Shown: in pieces, positions 38,319 through 51,318 of the stretch | How the letters are laid out: each line of letters begins with the position of its first letter | Numbering within the stretch: position 1 is the first letter of the stretch | Source: Paracoccus versutus | GTDB lineage: Bacteria > Pseudomonadota > Alphaproteobacteria > Rhodobacterales > Rhodobacteraceae | NCBI RefSeq assembly: GCF_000763885.1 | Contig: NZ_JRKO01000016.1 | Coordinates: 1-64,000 of the forward strand | DNA length: 64,000 bases | Direction: 5' to 3' | The notes under the pieces: model-generated | Seen by the model: the letters and a program-made list of their open reading frames with translations, nothing else | The model's database searches: none | Told to the model about the DNA's origin: nothing | Made by a program: the position numbers and the translations under genes

Positions 38319-38365
38319 CATTCCCCGATGTGGCGCGAATCCATGCTGCCACAATCCGGGGAATG
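38319..38365 (-). promoter_or_regulatory. Inverted repeat sequestering a ribosome binding site
   Basis: CATTCCCCG (38319-38327) pairs with CGGGGAATG (38357-38365), and inside it TGTGGC (38329-38334) pairs with GCCACA (38348-38353). The stem spans almost the whole 51-base gap after lepA. On the minus-strand mRNA the 3' arm contains GGGGAA, the likely ribosome site of the exported-protein gene. It could be a lepA terminator lacking a U-tract or a translational switch. Confidence 0.55.
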
Positions 38366-38367
38366 TG

Positions 38368-40167
38368 TCATCCATCCATCTTCAACGCCTGGATGAATGC
38401 CGTCTGCGGGATCTCGACCTTGCCGAACTGGCGCATCTTCTTCTTGCCGGCCTTTTGCTTTTCCAGCAGCTTCTTCTTGCGCGTCGCGTCGCCGCCATAG
38501 CATTTCGCCGTCACGTCCTTGCGCATCGCCGACAGCGTCTCGCGCGCGATCACCCGGCTGCCGATGGCGGCCTGGATCGGGATCTTGAACATGTGGCGCG
38601 GGATAAGCTCTTTCAGCTTTTCCACCATCGCCCGGCCGCGGCTTTCGGCGCGGTCGCGGTGAACCATGATCGACAGCGCATCCACCGGCTCGTCATTCAC
38701 CAGGATCGACATCTTGACCAGATAATCCTCGCGATATTCCGAGAGCTGGTAATCGAAGCTGGCATAGCCCTTGGTCACGGATTTCAGCCGGTCGTAGAAA
38801 TCGAACACCACCTCGGCCAGCGGCAGGTCATAGACCACCATCGCCCGGTTGCCGGCATAGGTCAGGTCCATCTGGATGCCGCGGCGGTCCTGGCAGAGCT
38901 TGAGCACGTCGCCCAGGTATTCGTCCGGCACCATGATCGTGGCCTTGATGCGCGGCTCTTCGATATGGTCGACATGGGTCAGGTCGGGCATGTCGGCGGG
39001 GTTGTGCAACTCGCGCACTTCGCCGTCGCGCATGTGCAGGCGGAACACCACCGAGGGCGCGGTAGTGATCAGGTCGAGGTCGTATTCGCGCTCCAGCCGG
39101 TCGCGGATCACCTCGAGGTGCAGAAGGCCCAGGAAGCCGCAGCGGAAGCCGAACCCCAGCGCGGCCGAGGTCTCCATCTCGTAGGAAAAGCTCGCGTCGT
39201 TCAGCGCCAGCTTCTCGATGGCATCGCGCAGCGCCTCGAAGTCGTTGGCATCGACCGGGAAGAGGCCGCAGAAGACCACCGGCTGCGCCGGCTTGAAGCC
39301 CGGCAGCGGCTTGTCGGTGCCCTTGCGCTCATGCGTGATGGTGTCGCCGACGCGGGTGTCGCGCACCTGCTTGATCGAGGCGGTCAAGACGCCGATCTCG
39401 CCCGGCCCCAGCTCGGCGATGTCCTGCATCTGCGGGCGCAGCACCGCCAGCTTGTCGATGCCGTAGACGGCGTTGGTCTGCATCATGCGGATGCGGTCGC
39501 CCTTGCGGATCACCCCGTCCATGACCCGGATCATCACCACGACGCCCAGATAGGGGTCATACCACGAATCGACCAGCATCGCCTTCAGCGGCGCGTCGCG
39601 GTCGCCCTTGGGCGCCGGCAGGCGGGTGACGATGGCCTCCAGCACGTCGGGGATGCCAAGTCCGGTCTTGGCCGAGATCTCGATGGCGTCCTGGGCGTCG
39701 ATGCCGATCACGTCCTCGATCTGCTCCTTGACGCGATCGGGCTCGGCCGCGGGCAGGTCGATCTTGTTCAGCACCGGCACGATCTCGTGCCCGGCGTCGA
39801 TGGCCTGGTAGACATTGGCCAGCGTCTGCGCCTCGACCCCCTGGGTCGCGTCCACGACCAGAAGCGAGCCCTCGACCGCGCGCATCGACCGGCTGACCTC
39901 ATAGGCGAAGTCCACGTGGCCGGGCGTGTCGATCAGGTTCAGCACATAGGTGCGCCCGTCCTTCGCCGGGTATTCGATGCGCACGGTGTTGGCCTTGATG
40001 GTGATGCCCCGCTCGCGCTCGATATCCATGCTGTCGAGCAGCTGGGCCTTCATGTCGCGTTCGGCGACCGTGCCCGTCAACTGGATCAGGCGGTCGGCCA
40101 GGGTGGATTTGCCGTGGTCGATATGGGCCACGATCGAGAAATTGCGGATTAGGTCAAGGTCGGTCAT
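38368..40167 (-). CDS. lepA: Elongation factor 4 (LepA)
   Basis: A 599-residue translational GTPase that back-translocates stalled ribosomes. G motifs are AHIDHGKST (15-23), DTPGH, NKID and SAK. Domain order is GTPase, EF-Tu-like barrel, EF-G-like domains III and V, then the LepA-specific C-terminal domain with [21 protein letters not shown]. Length is standard. ATG 40167 gives the canonical start. Minus-strand neighbours are an EamA permease upstream and two unknown genes downstream. Confidence 0.97.
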   Translation of the reverse strand: MTDLDLIRNFSIVAHIDHGKSTLADRLIQLTGTVAERDMKAQLLDSMDIERERGITIKANTVRIEYPAKDGRTYVLNLIDTPGHVDFAYEVSRSMRAVEGSLLVVDATQGVEAQTLANVYQAIDAGHEIVPVLNKIDLPAAEPDRVKEQIEDVIGIDAQDAIEISAKTGLGIPDVLEAIVTRLPAPKGDRDAPLKAMLVDSWYDPYLGVVVMIRVMDGVIRKGDRIRMMQTNAVYGIDKLAVLRPQMQDIAELGPGEIGVLTASIKQVRDTRVGDTITHERKGTDKPLPGFKPAQPVVFCGLFPVDANDFEALRDAIEKLALNDASFSYEMETSAALGFGFRCGFLGLLHLEVIRDRLEREYDLDLITTAPSVVFRLHMRDGEVRELHNPADMPDLTHVDHIEEPRIKATIMVPDEYLGDVLKLCQDRRGIQMDLTYAGNRAMVVYDLPLAEVVFDFYDRLKSVTKGYASFDYQLSEYREDYLVKMSILVNDEPVDALSIMVHRDRAESRGRAMVEKLKELIPRHMFKIPIQAAIGSRVIARETLSAMRKDVTAKCYGGDATRKKKLLEKQKAGKKKMRQFGKVEIPQTAFIQALKMDG

Positions 40168-40208
40168 GGCCGGGCTATACAAGGGCTTTGGCGTTGCGGA
40201 AAGGGGGT

Positions 40209-41114
40209 TCAGCACGGGCTGGCGAAACCGGCCTCGCGCAGCCGGCGCCGGCGCAGCGCGGCCTCGCGCCACATGGTATAGCAGCCCGAGGCGACGATCA
40301 GCCCGGCGCCCAGAAGCGTGGGCAGGTCGGGACGTTCGTCGAAGACCAGGAAGGCCAGGATCAGCGCAAAGACCAGCCGGGAATAGCGATAGGGCGCGAT
40401 GGCCGAAGCCTCGCCGATGCGGGTGGCGGCGACCAGCAGGGCATAGCCGCCGACGCCGACGACCATGCAGCCCGCCAGCTGGCCCAGCTGCACCGCGCCG
40501 GGCCGCGCAAGCGGCTGGCCCAGGGCAGCCCACATGGCCAGCCCGCCCAGCATGATCGCCAGAAAGGCCGAGCCGGCGATCTGGTCCGAGGGGATGCTGT
40601 CGGGGATGCGGCGCGTCGCCAGGTCGCGCACCACCAGCGCCACCACGGCAAGCAGGGCCATCAGCGAGACCGGCTGGAAGCCCGCAAATCCCGGCCGCAC
40701 GATCAGCAGCACGCCCGCGAAGCCCACGGCGATCGCGCTGCAGCGGCGCCAGCCCACCGGCTCGCCCAGAAACAGCGCCGCGCCCAGGACGATGAAAAGC
40801 GGCAACGCCTGCAGGATCGCCGAGGTCGAGGAAAGCTCGCTCAGCGCCAGCGCCACGGTAAAGCCGATGGCGCCCACCACCTCGCCCAGGTTGCGCAAGA
40901 GCAGCAGCGGATGCAGCAGCTGGCGCGTCCAGAAGCGCCGACGCCGACGCAGGAGCGAGGCCCAGAAGGCCAGGAAACCCATGCCGCCCACCATGGCCAG
41001 AACCTGCGCATAGGGCAGGCCCATGGTCATCAGCTTGACGAACATGTCCTCGAAGGCGAACAGCGCCATGGACAGGACCATCAGGATCGCGCCACGGAAG
41101 TTTTCAGTGACCAT
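40209..41114 (-). CDS. EamA-family (DMT superfamily) permease
   Basis: A 301-residue inner-membrane protein with about ten hydrophobic segments arranged as two EamA repeats (roughly 8-135 and 150-285). The first ends with [35 protein letters not shown], the second near [21 protein letters not shown]. Such proteins export or import small metabolites; no substrate can be assigned. The start at 41114 is favoured over 41129 by an upstream GAGG. It ends 41 bases before the lepA start on the same strand. Confidence 0.87.
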   Translation of the reverse strand: MVTENFRGAILMVLSMALFAFEDMFVKLMTMGLPYAQVLAMVGGMGFLAFWASLLRRRRRFWTRQLLHPLLLLRNLGEVVGAIGFTVALALSELSSTSAILQALPLFIVLGAALFLGEPVGWRRCSAIAVGFAGVLLIVRPGFAGFQPVSLMALLAVVALVVRDLATRRIPDSIPSDQIAGSAFLAIMLGGLAMWAALGQPLARPGAVQLGQLAGCMVVGVGGYALLVAATRIGEASAIAPYRYSRLVFALILAFLVFDERPDLPTLLGAGLIVASGCYTMWREAALRRRRLREAGFASPC

Positions 41115-41218
41115 CGGTCGCAGCCTCATGTGGGGGAGTTGCGCCCGCGGCGCCTTGGCGCGATCATAGCCGCGTTGCCGGGCAGGCGAAAGGTCCGGGC
41201 AGGCGAAAGGATGCACCG

Positions 41219-41404
41219 ATGAAATTCCGCGTCGAGGACATGAGCTGCGGCCATTGCACCGCCGCCATCGAAAAGGCGGTGGCCGAGGCGGGCGGCAGGG
41301 CCGCGACCGACCTCGCCGGCCGCAGCGTCACGGTCGAGGGGCTGGATGCCGCCCGCGCGGCCGAGGTGATTCGCGAAGCCGGCTATACGCCGGAACCGGC
41401 CTGA
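41219..41404 (+). CDS. copZ: Heavy-metal-associated (copper chaperone-like) protein
   Basis: A 61-residue single HMA domain with the metal-binding motif MSCGHC (8-13) and the beta-alpha-beta fold pattern. CopZ-type proteins carry Cu(I) in the cytoplasm, usually to a copper P-type ATPase; none is in the window. It is divergent from the EamA gene and followed by a hairpin. Metal identity is inferred from the CxxC context. Confidence 0.85.
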   Translation: MKFRVEDMSCGHCTAAIEKAVAEAGGRAATDLAGRSVTVEGLDAARAAEVIREAGYTPEPA

Positions 41405-41456
41405 GCGCATATCTTGGGGCGCGCGCGCCCGCAGCCGCCATCCTTGGATCCCCTGC

Positions 41457-41488
41457 GCCGCCCCGCCGCAATTGAGGCGAGGGGCGGC
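41457..41488 (+). terminator. Probable terminator after copZ
   Basis: GCCGCCCC (41457-41464) pairs with GGGGCGGC (41481-41488), extended inside by GCC/GGC. It is followed by TTCTGCT. The stem has a small bulge. Likely a weak intrinsic terminator. Confidence 0.5.
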
Positions 41489-41571
41489 TTCTGCTAAGCT
41501 GCGCCGGACAAGAACGCGGCCGAAAGAGGGTGCCCAGCCCCGCTGCCGTGGCAGGAGCCGAGGAGACAGAG

Positions 41572-41877
41572 ATGTTCAACCGATTGATGATCGCCGCCGC
41601 CGCGGTGGTGCTGACCACGCCGCTCGCCGTGGCGGGCCCGATCGATTCCGCCTGCGTCCGTTCGGAACGCGGCGCGCGCAACGGCCAGGCCTGCCGCTGC
41701 ATCCAGCAGGTCGCCGACCAGACGCTGTCGCGCTCGGACCAGCGGCGCGCGGCGCGCTTCTTCCGCGACGCCGATGCGGCGCAAGAAGTGCGCATGTCGA
41801 AAAGCGACACCGACAACGCCTTCTGGGCGCGCTACAAAAGTTTCGCCGCCGCGGCCGAGGCCTATTGCACGCGCTGA
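41572..41877 (+). CDS. Small exported protein, unknown function
   Basis: A 101-residue protein with a signal peptide (residues 1-21, cleavage after AVA before GPIDS). The mature part contains CVRSERGARNGQACRCIQQV and a C-terminal YCTR, giving four cysteines that could pair in the periplasm. Similar small proteins occur in Rhodobacterales as far as I recall, sometimes under unreliable transporter names. AGGAGA precedes ATG 41572. It lies 7 bases before cobB and is probably co-transcribed with it. Confidence 0.75.
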   Translation: MFNRLMIAAAAVVLTTPLAVAGPIDSACVRSERGARNGQACRCIQQVADQTLSRSDQRRAARFFRDADAAQEVRMSKSDTDNAFWARYKSFAAAAEAYCTR

Positions 41878-41884
41878 GGCGGGG

Positions 41885-42565
41885 ATGCGCATCACCGTGC
41901 TGACGGGGGCCGGCATCTCGGCCGAAAGCGGGATCAGGACGTTCCGCGCCACCGACGGGCTGTGGGAAGAGCATCGCATCGAGGATGTCGCGACGCCCGA
42001 GGGCTTCCGCCGCGACCCGGCGCTGGTGCATCGCTTCTACAACCAGCGCCGCGCCGATGCCGCCCGCGCCCGGCCCAATGCGGCGCATCGGGCGCTGGCG
42101 CGGCTGGCGCAGCGCCACGAGCTGACCCTGGTCACGCAGAACGTGGACGACCTGCACGAACGCGGCGGCTCGCCCGAGGTGATCCACATGCACGGCAGCC
42201 TGCTCGGCGCGCTCTGCGCCGGCTGCGGGCACCGCTGGCCGGCGGCGCTGGTGATGCGCCCGCCCGATCCCTGCCCGGCCTGCGGCCAGGCCCTGGCCCG
42301 GCCCGACATCGTCTGGTTCGGCGAGATCCCCTATCACATGGAGCGGATCTGGCAGGCTGTCGAAAGCGCCGAACTCTTCGCCGCCATCGGCACCTCGGGC
42401 CTGGTCTATCCGGCCGCGGGCCTTGCCCAGCACGCCCGCCGCAACGGCGCCGAGACGATCGAGCTGAACCTGGCAAGCTCGGCCGTCAGCCGCGACTTCT
42501 CCGACCGCCGCACCGGCCCCGCCACCCTGATGGTGCCGCAATGGGTCGATGCGCTCTGCGGCTGA
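41885..42565 (+). CDS. cobB: NAD-dependent protein deacylase (sirtuin)
   Basis: A 226-residue Sir2-family enzyme that removes acyl groups from protein lysines using NAD. Motifs: GAGISAESGIRTFR (9-22), TQNVDDLHERGG, catalytic His in HMHGS, and a zinc site formed by CAGC and CPAC. WEEHRIEDVATPEGF is typical of the class III (desuccinylase-type) bacterial group. ATG 41885 follows AGGCGGGG. It ends in a GC-rich repeat element. Confidence 0.93.
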   Translation: MRITVLTGAGISAESGIRTFRATDGLWEEHRIEDVATPEGFRRDPALVHRFYNQRRADAARARPNAAHRALARLAQRHELTLVTQNVDDLHERGGSPEVIHMHGSLLGALCAGCGHRWPAALVMRPPDPCPACGQALARPDIVWFGEIPYHMERIWQAVESAELFAAIGTSGLVYPAAGLAQHARRNGAETIELNLASSAVSRDFSDRRTGPATLMVPQWVDALCG

Positions 42566-42576
42566 CCCCTCCCGCG

Positions 42577-42660
42577 TTTTTCTCCGTTGCGAAAATACCC
42601 CGGGGGAACGCCGGGCCGGCCCCATCGAGGGGCCGGCCCGGCGTGGGGGCAGAGCCCCCA
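42577..42660 (+). repeat. GC-rich 3'-end repeat, copy 2 with inserted hairpin
   Basis: After the cobB stop: TTTTTCTCCGTT, AAAATACCCCGGGGG, then a perfect 15-bp stem (42609-42623 with 42629-42643, loop ATCGA), then a 7-bp hairpin TGGGGGC / GCCCCCA with loop AGA (42644-42660). Apart from the 15-bp stem the order matches copy 1 at 27192-27245. The long stem looks like an insertion into the element. It may end cobB transcription. Confidence 0.7.
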
Positions 42661-42746
42661 GGCGCCCCCTGCAACCCGCACCGCGCTTGACCAGGGCGGC
42701 GCAATCGGCCACCCCTGGCCTGCGCCCCGCAACCCCAAGGCCCGCC

Positions 42747-43892
42747 ATGACCCGCACCATCCTTGCCAATGCCCGCCTGATCCTGCCCGAGACCGTAACC
42801 CCCGGCGCGCTGGTGCTGGAAGACGGCGCCATCGTCGCGATCCAGCCGGGCAACGTCGTGCCGGCCGGCGCGCTGGACATGCAGGGCGACTTCATCGCCC
42901 CCGGCATGGTCGAGCTGCATACCGACAACCTGGAGCGCCACATCCGCCCCCGCCCCGGCGTGGACTGGCCCCATGCCGGCGCCATCCTCGCCCATGACGC
43001 CGAACTGGCGGGCTGCGGCATCACCACGGTCTTCGACGCCATGCGCGTCGGCTCGATCCCGAACGAGGGGCCGGACCAGGATTACGACAAATATGCCCGC
43101 GAGCTGGCGCATGAACTCGCCGCGCTGCGGGCGCGGGGCGCCTTGCGCATCAGCCATTTCCTGCACCTGCGCGCCGAGATCTGCTCGCAGACCCTGCTGG
43201 CCGAGCTGGACGAATTCGGCCCCGAGGACCGGGTCGGCATCATCAGCCTGATGGACCACACCCCCGGCCAGCGCCAGTTCCGCGACATCTCGAAGCTCGC
43301 GCAATACGTGCAGGGCAAGTACAAGCTCTCGGACGCGGCCTTCGCCGAGCATGTCGCCCGGCTGCAAGACCTGCGCGCCCGCTTCGGCGACCGCCACGAG
43401 GCGGCAGCGGTCGAGATCGCGCATCGGCTGGGCGCGGTGCTGGCCAGCCATGACGACACCACGGCCGCCCATGTCGCGCTTTCGGCCGGCCATGGCGTGC
43501 GGCTGGCCGAGTTCCCGACCACGCCCGAGGCGGCGGCCGCCTGCCACGACCACGGCATCATGGTGATGATGGGCGCGCCCAACCTGATCCGCGGCGGCAG
43601 CCATTCCGGCAATGTCTCGGCGGCGGAACTGGCGCGGGCCGGGCACCTGGACATCCTGTCCTCGGATTACGTGCCCTCGGGGCTCCTGGCCGGGGCGCTG
43701 ATCCTGGCGCGGATCTGGGACGACCTGCCGCGCGCCATGGCGACGGTGACGGCCAATCCGGCGCAGGCGGCCGGGCTGAACGATCGCGGCCGCCTGGCGC
43801 CGGGGCTGCGCGCCGACCTGATCCGCTTTGCCATGCTGGACGAGGTGACGCCGGTCATGCGCGAGACCTGGGTGCGCGGGCGCCGGGTCTGA
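42747..43892 (+). CDS. phnM: PhnM-type alpha-D-ribose 1-methylphosphonate 5-triphosphate diphosphatase
   Basis: A 381-residue amidohydrolase-superfamily protein. It has the family metal-binding motif near residues 57-63 (VELHTDN, where most amidohydrolases have HxH) followed by LERHIRPRPGVDWPH. Further matches are ASHDDTTAAHV and SSDYVPSGLL. In the C-P lyase pathway PhnM removes pyrophosphate from the ribose methylphosphonate intermediate. No other phn gene is nearby, which is unusual. The rest of the pathway may lie elsewhere, or this paralogue may have another substrate. Confidence 0.87.
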   Translation: MTRTILANARLILPETVTPGALVLEDGAIVAIQPGNVVPAGALDMQGDFIAPGMVELHTDNLERHIRPRPGVDWPHAGAILAHDAELAGCGITTVFDAMRVGSIPNEGPDQDYDKYARELAHELAALRARGALRISHFLHLRAEICSQTLLAELDEFGPEDRVGIISLMDHTPGQRQFRDISKLAQYVQGKYKLSDAAFAEHVARLQDLRARFGDRHEAAAVEIAHRLGAVLASHDDTTAAHVALSAGHGVRLAEFPTTPEAAAACHDHGIMVMMGAPNLIRGGSHSGNVSAAELARAGHLDILSSDYVPSGLLAGALILARIWDDLPRAMATVTANPAQAAGLNDRGRLAPGLRADLIRFAMLDEVTPVMRETWVRGRRV

Positions 43893-43923
43893 TGCCGCGA
43901 ACCTGCGAAAATTCGCAATTTCC

Positions 43924-43937
43924 TTGACCTGGATCAA
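43924..43937 (+). promoter_or_regulatory. FNR/FnrL-type binding site
   Basis: TTGACCTGGATCAA fits the FNR consensus TTGAT-N4-ATCAA with one change. Its centre is 61 bases upstream of the next ATG. Placing it at -41.5, the usual class II activator position, puts the transcription start near 43972, 20 bases before the gene. The binding protein would be an FNR-type oxygen sensor (FnrP/FnrL in this group); no such gene is in the window. Confidence 0.68.
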
Positions 43938-43991
43938 GCCGTTCCGGCCGGCACCGGGCTAGCCATGCCCGGCCCAGAAGGAGTGCGAACC

Positions 43992-44330
43992 ATGAGCTAC
44001 AAGGCAAAGATCGACGAGATGCGCGGCGAATTGCGGGTGATGAACAAGGCCATCCCCGACACCACAAAGGGCTTCGGCGCGCTGACCAGGACGGTGCATG
44101 ACGGCGGCGTGCTGGACGCCAAGACCAAGGAGTTCATCGCCGTCGGCATGGCCATCGTCCAGCGCTGCGAGCCCTGCATCCTGTTCCATGTCGAGGCGCT
44201 GATGAAGGCCGGTGCCACCCGCGAGGAACTGGGCGACGTGCTGTCCATGGCGATCCAGATGAGCGGCGGGCCTGGCCTGATGTATGCCGGCCGGGCGCTG
44301 GCCTGCTGGGACGAGCTGGCGGCGGGCTGA
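43992..44330 (+). CDS. Carboxymuconolactone decarboxylase-family (AhpD-like) protein
   Basis: A 112-residue protein of the CMD/AhpD fold. The redox motif CEPCILFHVEALMKAGATREE carries CxxC followed by the conserved His, as in AhpD-like peroxidase partners. Full length is one CMD domain. The upstream FNR box suggests induction at low oxygen. A role in peroxide or thiol redox chemistry is likely from the motif; the specific partner is unknown. ATG 43992 follows AGAAGGAG. Confidence 0.82.
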   Translation: MSYKAKIDEMRGELRVMNKAIPDTTKGFGALTRTVHDGGVLDAKTKEFIAVGMAIVQRCEPCILFHVEALMKAGATREELGDVLSMAIQMSGGPGLMYAGRALACWDELAAG

Positions 44331-44351
44331 TCCCGCCGCCGCAAGGCGCGC

Positions 44352-47821
<3,470 letters not shown>

Positions 47822-47829
<8 letters not shown>

Positions 47830-49915
47830 CCTCGCGCTCCAGATCGAAGGCCAGGACGGATTGGCCATCCACCGCCAGCCGCTCGGCCTCGACCACATGC
47901 GGGGCCAGGTCGGGGCGGCTGGTGTCCAGGTGCAGCCGCCAGCGCCAGCCCGCGGGGCGTTCGGGCAGCACCACCTCCAGCGGGTCGCCGTTGTTGAAGA
48001 CCAGGAACAGCGCCTCTTCGCGCTGCGCATATTCGGGGGTGCCGGCGGCCATGCGCAGCTCGGCGCAAAGCACGCGCAGCTCGGGGTTGCCCCAGTCGGC
48101 CGGCGTCATCTCGGCCCCGTCCGGGCGCAGCCAGAACAGGTCGGGCAGCCCGTCGGTCAGGCGCGGGCGCGAATGCAGGAAGCGTTTCTGCCGCAGGATC
48201 GGATGGGCGCGGCGAAAGGCGATGAGCTTGCGGGTGAAGTCCAGGAAGGCCGGGTCGGCGCCGTCCCATTGCACCCAGCCGATCTCGTTGTCCTGGCAAT
48301 AGGCGTTGTTGTTGCCGGCCTGCGAATTGCCCAGCTCGTCCCCGGCCAGCAGCATGGGCGTGCCCTGCGACAAAAGCAGCGTCGCCAGCAGGTTGCGGCG
48401 TCGCCGCGCGCGGGCATCGAGGATCGCGGGATCGTCGCTCGGCCCCTCGGCGCCCATGTTGTCCGAGAAATTCTCGGAATGGCCGTCGCGGTTCTCCTCG
48501 CCATTGGCGGCGTTGTGCTTTTCGCAATAGCTGACCACGTCCATCAGCGTGAAGCCGTCATGCGCGGTCAGGAAGTTCACCGAGGCCGTGGCGGGCCGGC
48601 CGGAATGGTCGAACTGCCGGGCGGAACCCGCCATGCGGTCGGCAAGCTCGGGCACCTGCCGGGCGTCGCCGCGCCAGAAGCGGCGGATGCCGTCGCGATA
48701 CTTGTCGTTCCATTCCAGGAAGGGCGGCGGGAAGCCGCCCAGCTGATAGCCGCCGGGGCCGATGTCCCAGGGTTCGGCGATCAGCTTGACCCGCGTCAGC
48801 ACAGGATCCTGCCGGATCGCGTCGAAGAACGAGGCGCTGCGGTCGAAGCCGCCGCGCGCCCGCCGCCCCAGCGTCGCGCAGAGGTCGAAGCGGAATCCGT
48901 CCACATGCATGACCTCGACCCAATAGCGCAGGCTGTCCATGACCATGCGCAGCACCATCGGATGGTTCACGTTCAGCGTGTTGCCGGTGCCGGTGTCGTT
49001 GATGTAATAGCGCGGATCCTCCTGCAGCCGGTAATAGCTGCGGTTGTCGAGGCCGCGGAAGCTCAGCGTCGGGCCAAGCTCGTTGCCCTCGCCGGTGTGG
49101 TTGTAGACCACGTCCATGATGACCTCGATGCCGGCGGCATGCATGCGGGCGACCATGTGCTGGAACTCGGCGATCTGATCCTTGGCCAGGTAGCGCGGAT
49201 CGGGGGCGAAGAAGCCGAGCGTCTGGTAGCCCCAATAGTTCACCAGCCCCTTTTCCAGCAGGAAGCGGTCGTTGAGGAAGGCCTGCGCCGGCAGCAGCTC
49301 CAGCGCGGTGATGCCCAAGGATTGCAGATGCTCCAGCACCGGGTCCGAGGCGAGGCCCAGGAAGCTGCCGCGATACGGGACATCGGGGTGCGCTTCGGTG
49401 AGGCCCTTGACATGGGCCTCGTAGATCACCGTCTCGGCGATGTCGCGGCGCGGCGGCTGGTCGGCACCCCAGGCGAAGGAAGGATCCTCGACCACGCAGC
49501 GCGGCATGAAGCGGGCGCTGTCGCGGCGGTCGAAGCTCAGGTCGGATTCGGGCGCGCCGACGGTATAGCCCATCAGCGCGTCGTGCCAGACCGGGTGCCG
49601 GGTCAGCCGCTTGGCATAGGGATCGAGAAGCAGCTTGTGATAGTTGAAGCGGTGCCCCTCGGCCGGCGCATAGGGGCCGTCGGCGCGCAGCCCGTAAAGC
49701 TGGCCGGGGCGCAGGCCGGGGACATAGCCGTGCCAGACGTCTCCGTCGCGTTCGGGCAGGTCCAGCCGGTGCGTCTCGGTCCGGCCGTCGGGGGAAAACA
49801 GGCACAGCGTCACCCGCCGCGCATGTTCGGAAAACACGGCGAAGTTCACCCCCTCGCCGTCGAAGGTCGCGCCCAGCGGTTCCGCCCGGCCCTCGAGGAT
49901 GCGCAGCAGGGTCAT
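47822..49915 (-). CDS. glgX: Glycogen debranching enzyme
   Basis: A 697-residue GH13 isoamylase-type enzyme that cleaves alpha-1,6 branches of phosphorylase-limited glycogen. An N-terminal CBM48 domain (about 10-110) precedes the barrel with VYNHTGEGN, nucleophile DGFRFDLCA, acid LIAEPWDIGPGGY and FLTAHDGFTL. The ATG at 49915 overlaps the glgA stop (TGATG). It is positioned between glgA and malQ in the glg operon. Confidence 0.95.
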
Positions 49916-51318
49916 CAGGCGGCCATCGCCCCGAACAGCTGGGCATAGGCGCGGGCCGAGGCGTCCCAGCCCACCGGATGCGCCATGGCGTTTTCCATCA
50001 TGCGGCTCCAGACCGCCGGCTGGCGCCAGAGCGCGCAAAGCCGGGACAGCGCGCGGGACAGCGCCTGGGCATCGACCGGGTGGAACTGCACCCCGGTCGC
50101 CACCCCCGCGGCCAGCCCGGCGGCCGAGGCGTTGATGACGGTATCGGCCAGCCCGCCGGTCAGCGCCACCAGCGGCAGGGTGCCGAAGCGCAGCCCGTAA
50201 AGCTGCGTCAGCCCGCAGGGTTCGAAGCGCGAGGGCACCAGGATGGCGTCGCCGCCGGCGATCATGCGGCGCGACAGCGGCTCGTCATAGCCCAGCCGCA
50301 AGGCCACGCCGGGATGGCGGGCGGCGGCCTGGGAAAAGGCGGCCTCGAGCCCAGGGTCGCCCGAGCCCAGCACCGCCAGCTGGCCGCCGTTGTCGAGCAG
50401 CGTGGGCAGCGCCTCGATCAGCAGGTCCAGCCCCTTCTGCCCGGTCAGGCGCGAGACGACGACGCAAAGCGGCCCATCCGCATCCGGCAGGCCGAACTCG
50501 TCGCGCAGCGCGGCGCGGTGGGGCGCCTTGCCCTCGGGCGTGGCATAGGGCGGCTTCCAGGCGTCCAGGTCGATGCCGTTCAGGATGCCGGTGAAGTCGG
50601 CGGCGCGGTCGGCCAGCACCCCCTCCATCCCCATGCCGTATTCGGGGGTCATCAGCTCCTCGGCATAGGTGGGGCTGACGGTCGAGACCTTGTCGGCAAA
50701 GACGATCCCCGCCTTCAGCGCCGAGATCCGGCCCCAATATTCGAAGCCGCGCGGGTTGAAGAGATGCGCCGGCAGTTGCAGCGCCGACAGCATATGCGCC
50801 GGCGCAAGGCCCTGGAAGGCGATGTTGTGGATGGTCAGCAGCGTCCGCACGTCCCGCACGCCCGCCTGGCGCAGATAGACCGGGGTCAGCCCCGCCTGCC
50901 AGTCGTGCAGGTGCAGCACCTGCGGCCGCCAGCCCTCGACCCCATCGGCGGCGATCAGGGCGGCGGCCTTGCACAGCGCGGCGAAACGCTGCGGATTGTC
51001 GGGCCAGTCGCGGCCGTCCGGGCCCAGGTAGATGCCGCCCTGCCGGTCGAAAAGATGCGGCGCGTCCAGGATGTAAAGCACCGCCTTTCCCAGCGCGCCG
51101 CGCCGGATGCGGGCCGGGCCGCCGAACAGCTCCGGGATCTCGCGCACCACCGGGGCCTTGGCCGCGGCCCCCAGCACCGCCGGATAGCCGGGCAGCAGCA
51201 CCCGCATCCCGACCCCCTGCCCGGCCAGCGCCGCCGGCAGCGCGCCCGCCACGTCGGCAAGGCCGCCGGTCTTGACCAGCGGCACGCATTCCGAGGCGAC
51301 GGACAGAACCCTTGTCAT
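49915..51318 (-). CDS. glgA: Glycogen synthase
   Basis: A 467-residue GT5 glucosyltransferase that extends alpha-1,4-glucan from ADP-glucose. N-terminal [22 protein letters not shown] carries the KTGGL ADP-glucose site. [18 protein letters not shown] and the C-terminal [22 protein letters not shown] with the catalytic Glu are all present. It overlaps glgC by four bases (ATGA) and glgX by one. Confidence 0.96.
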   Translation of the reverse strand: MTRVLSVASECVPLVKTGGLADVAGALPAALAGQGVGMRVLLPGYPAVLGAAAKAPVVREIPELFGGPARIRRGALGKAVLYILDAPHLFDRQGGIYLGPDGRDWPDNPQRFAALCKAAALIAADGVEGWRPQVLHLHDWQAGLTPVYLRQAGVRDVRTLLTIHNIAFQGLAPAHMLSALQLPAHLFNPRGFEYWGRISALKAGIVFADKVSTVSPTYAEELMTPEYGMGMEGVLADRAADFTGILNGIDLDAWKPPYATPEGKAPHRAALRDEFGLPDADGPLCVVVSRLTGQKGLDLLIEALPTLLDNGGQLAVLGSGDPGLEAAFSQAAARHPGVALRLGYDEPLSRRMIAGGDAILVPSRFEPCGLTQLYGLRFGTLPLVALTGGLADTVINASAAGLAAGVATGVQFHPVDAQALSRALSRLCALWRQPAVWSRMMENAMAHPVGWDASARAYAQLFGAMAA

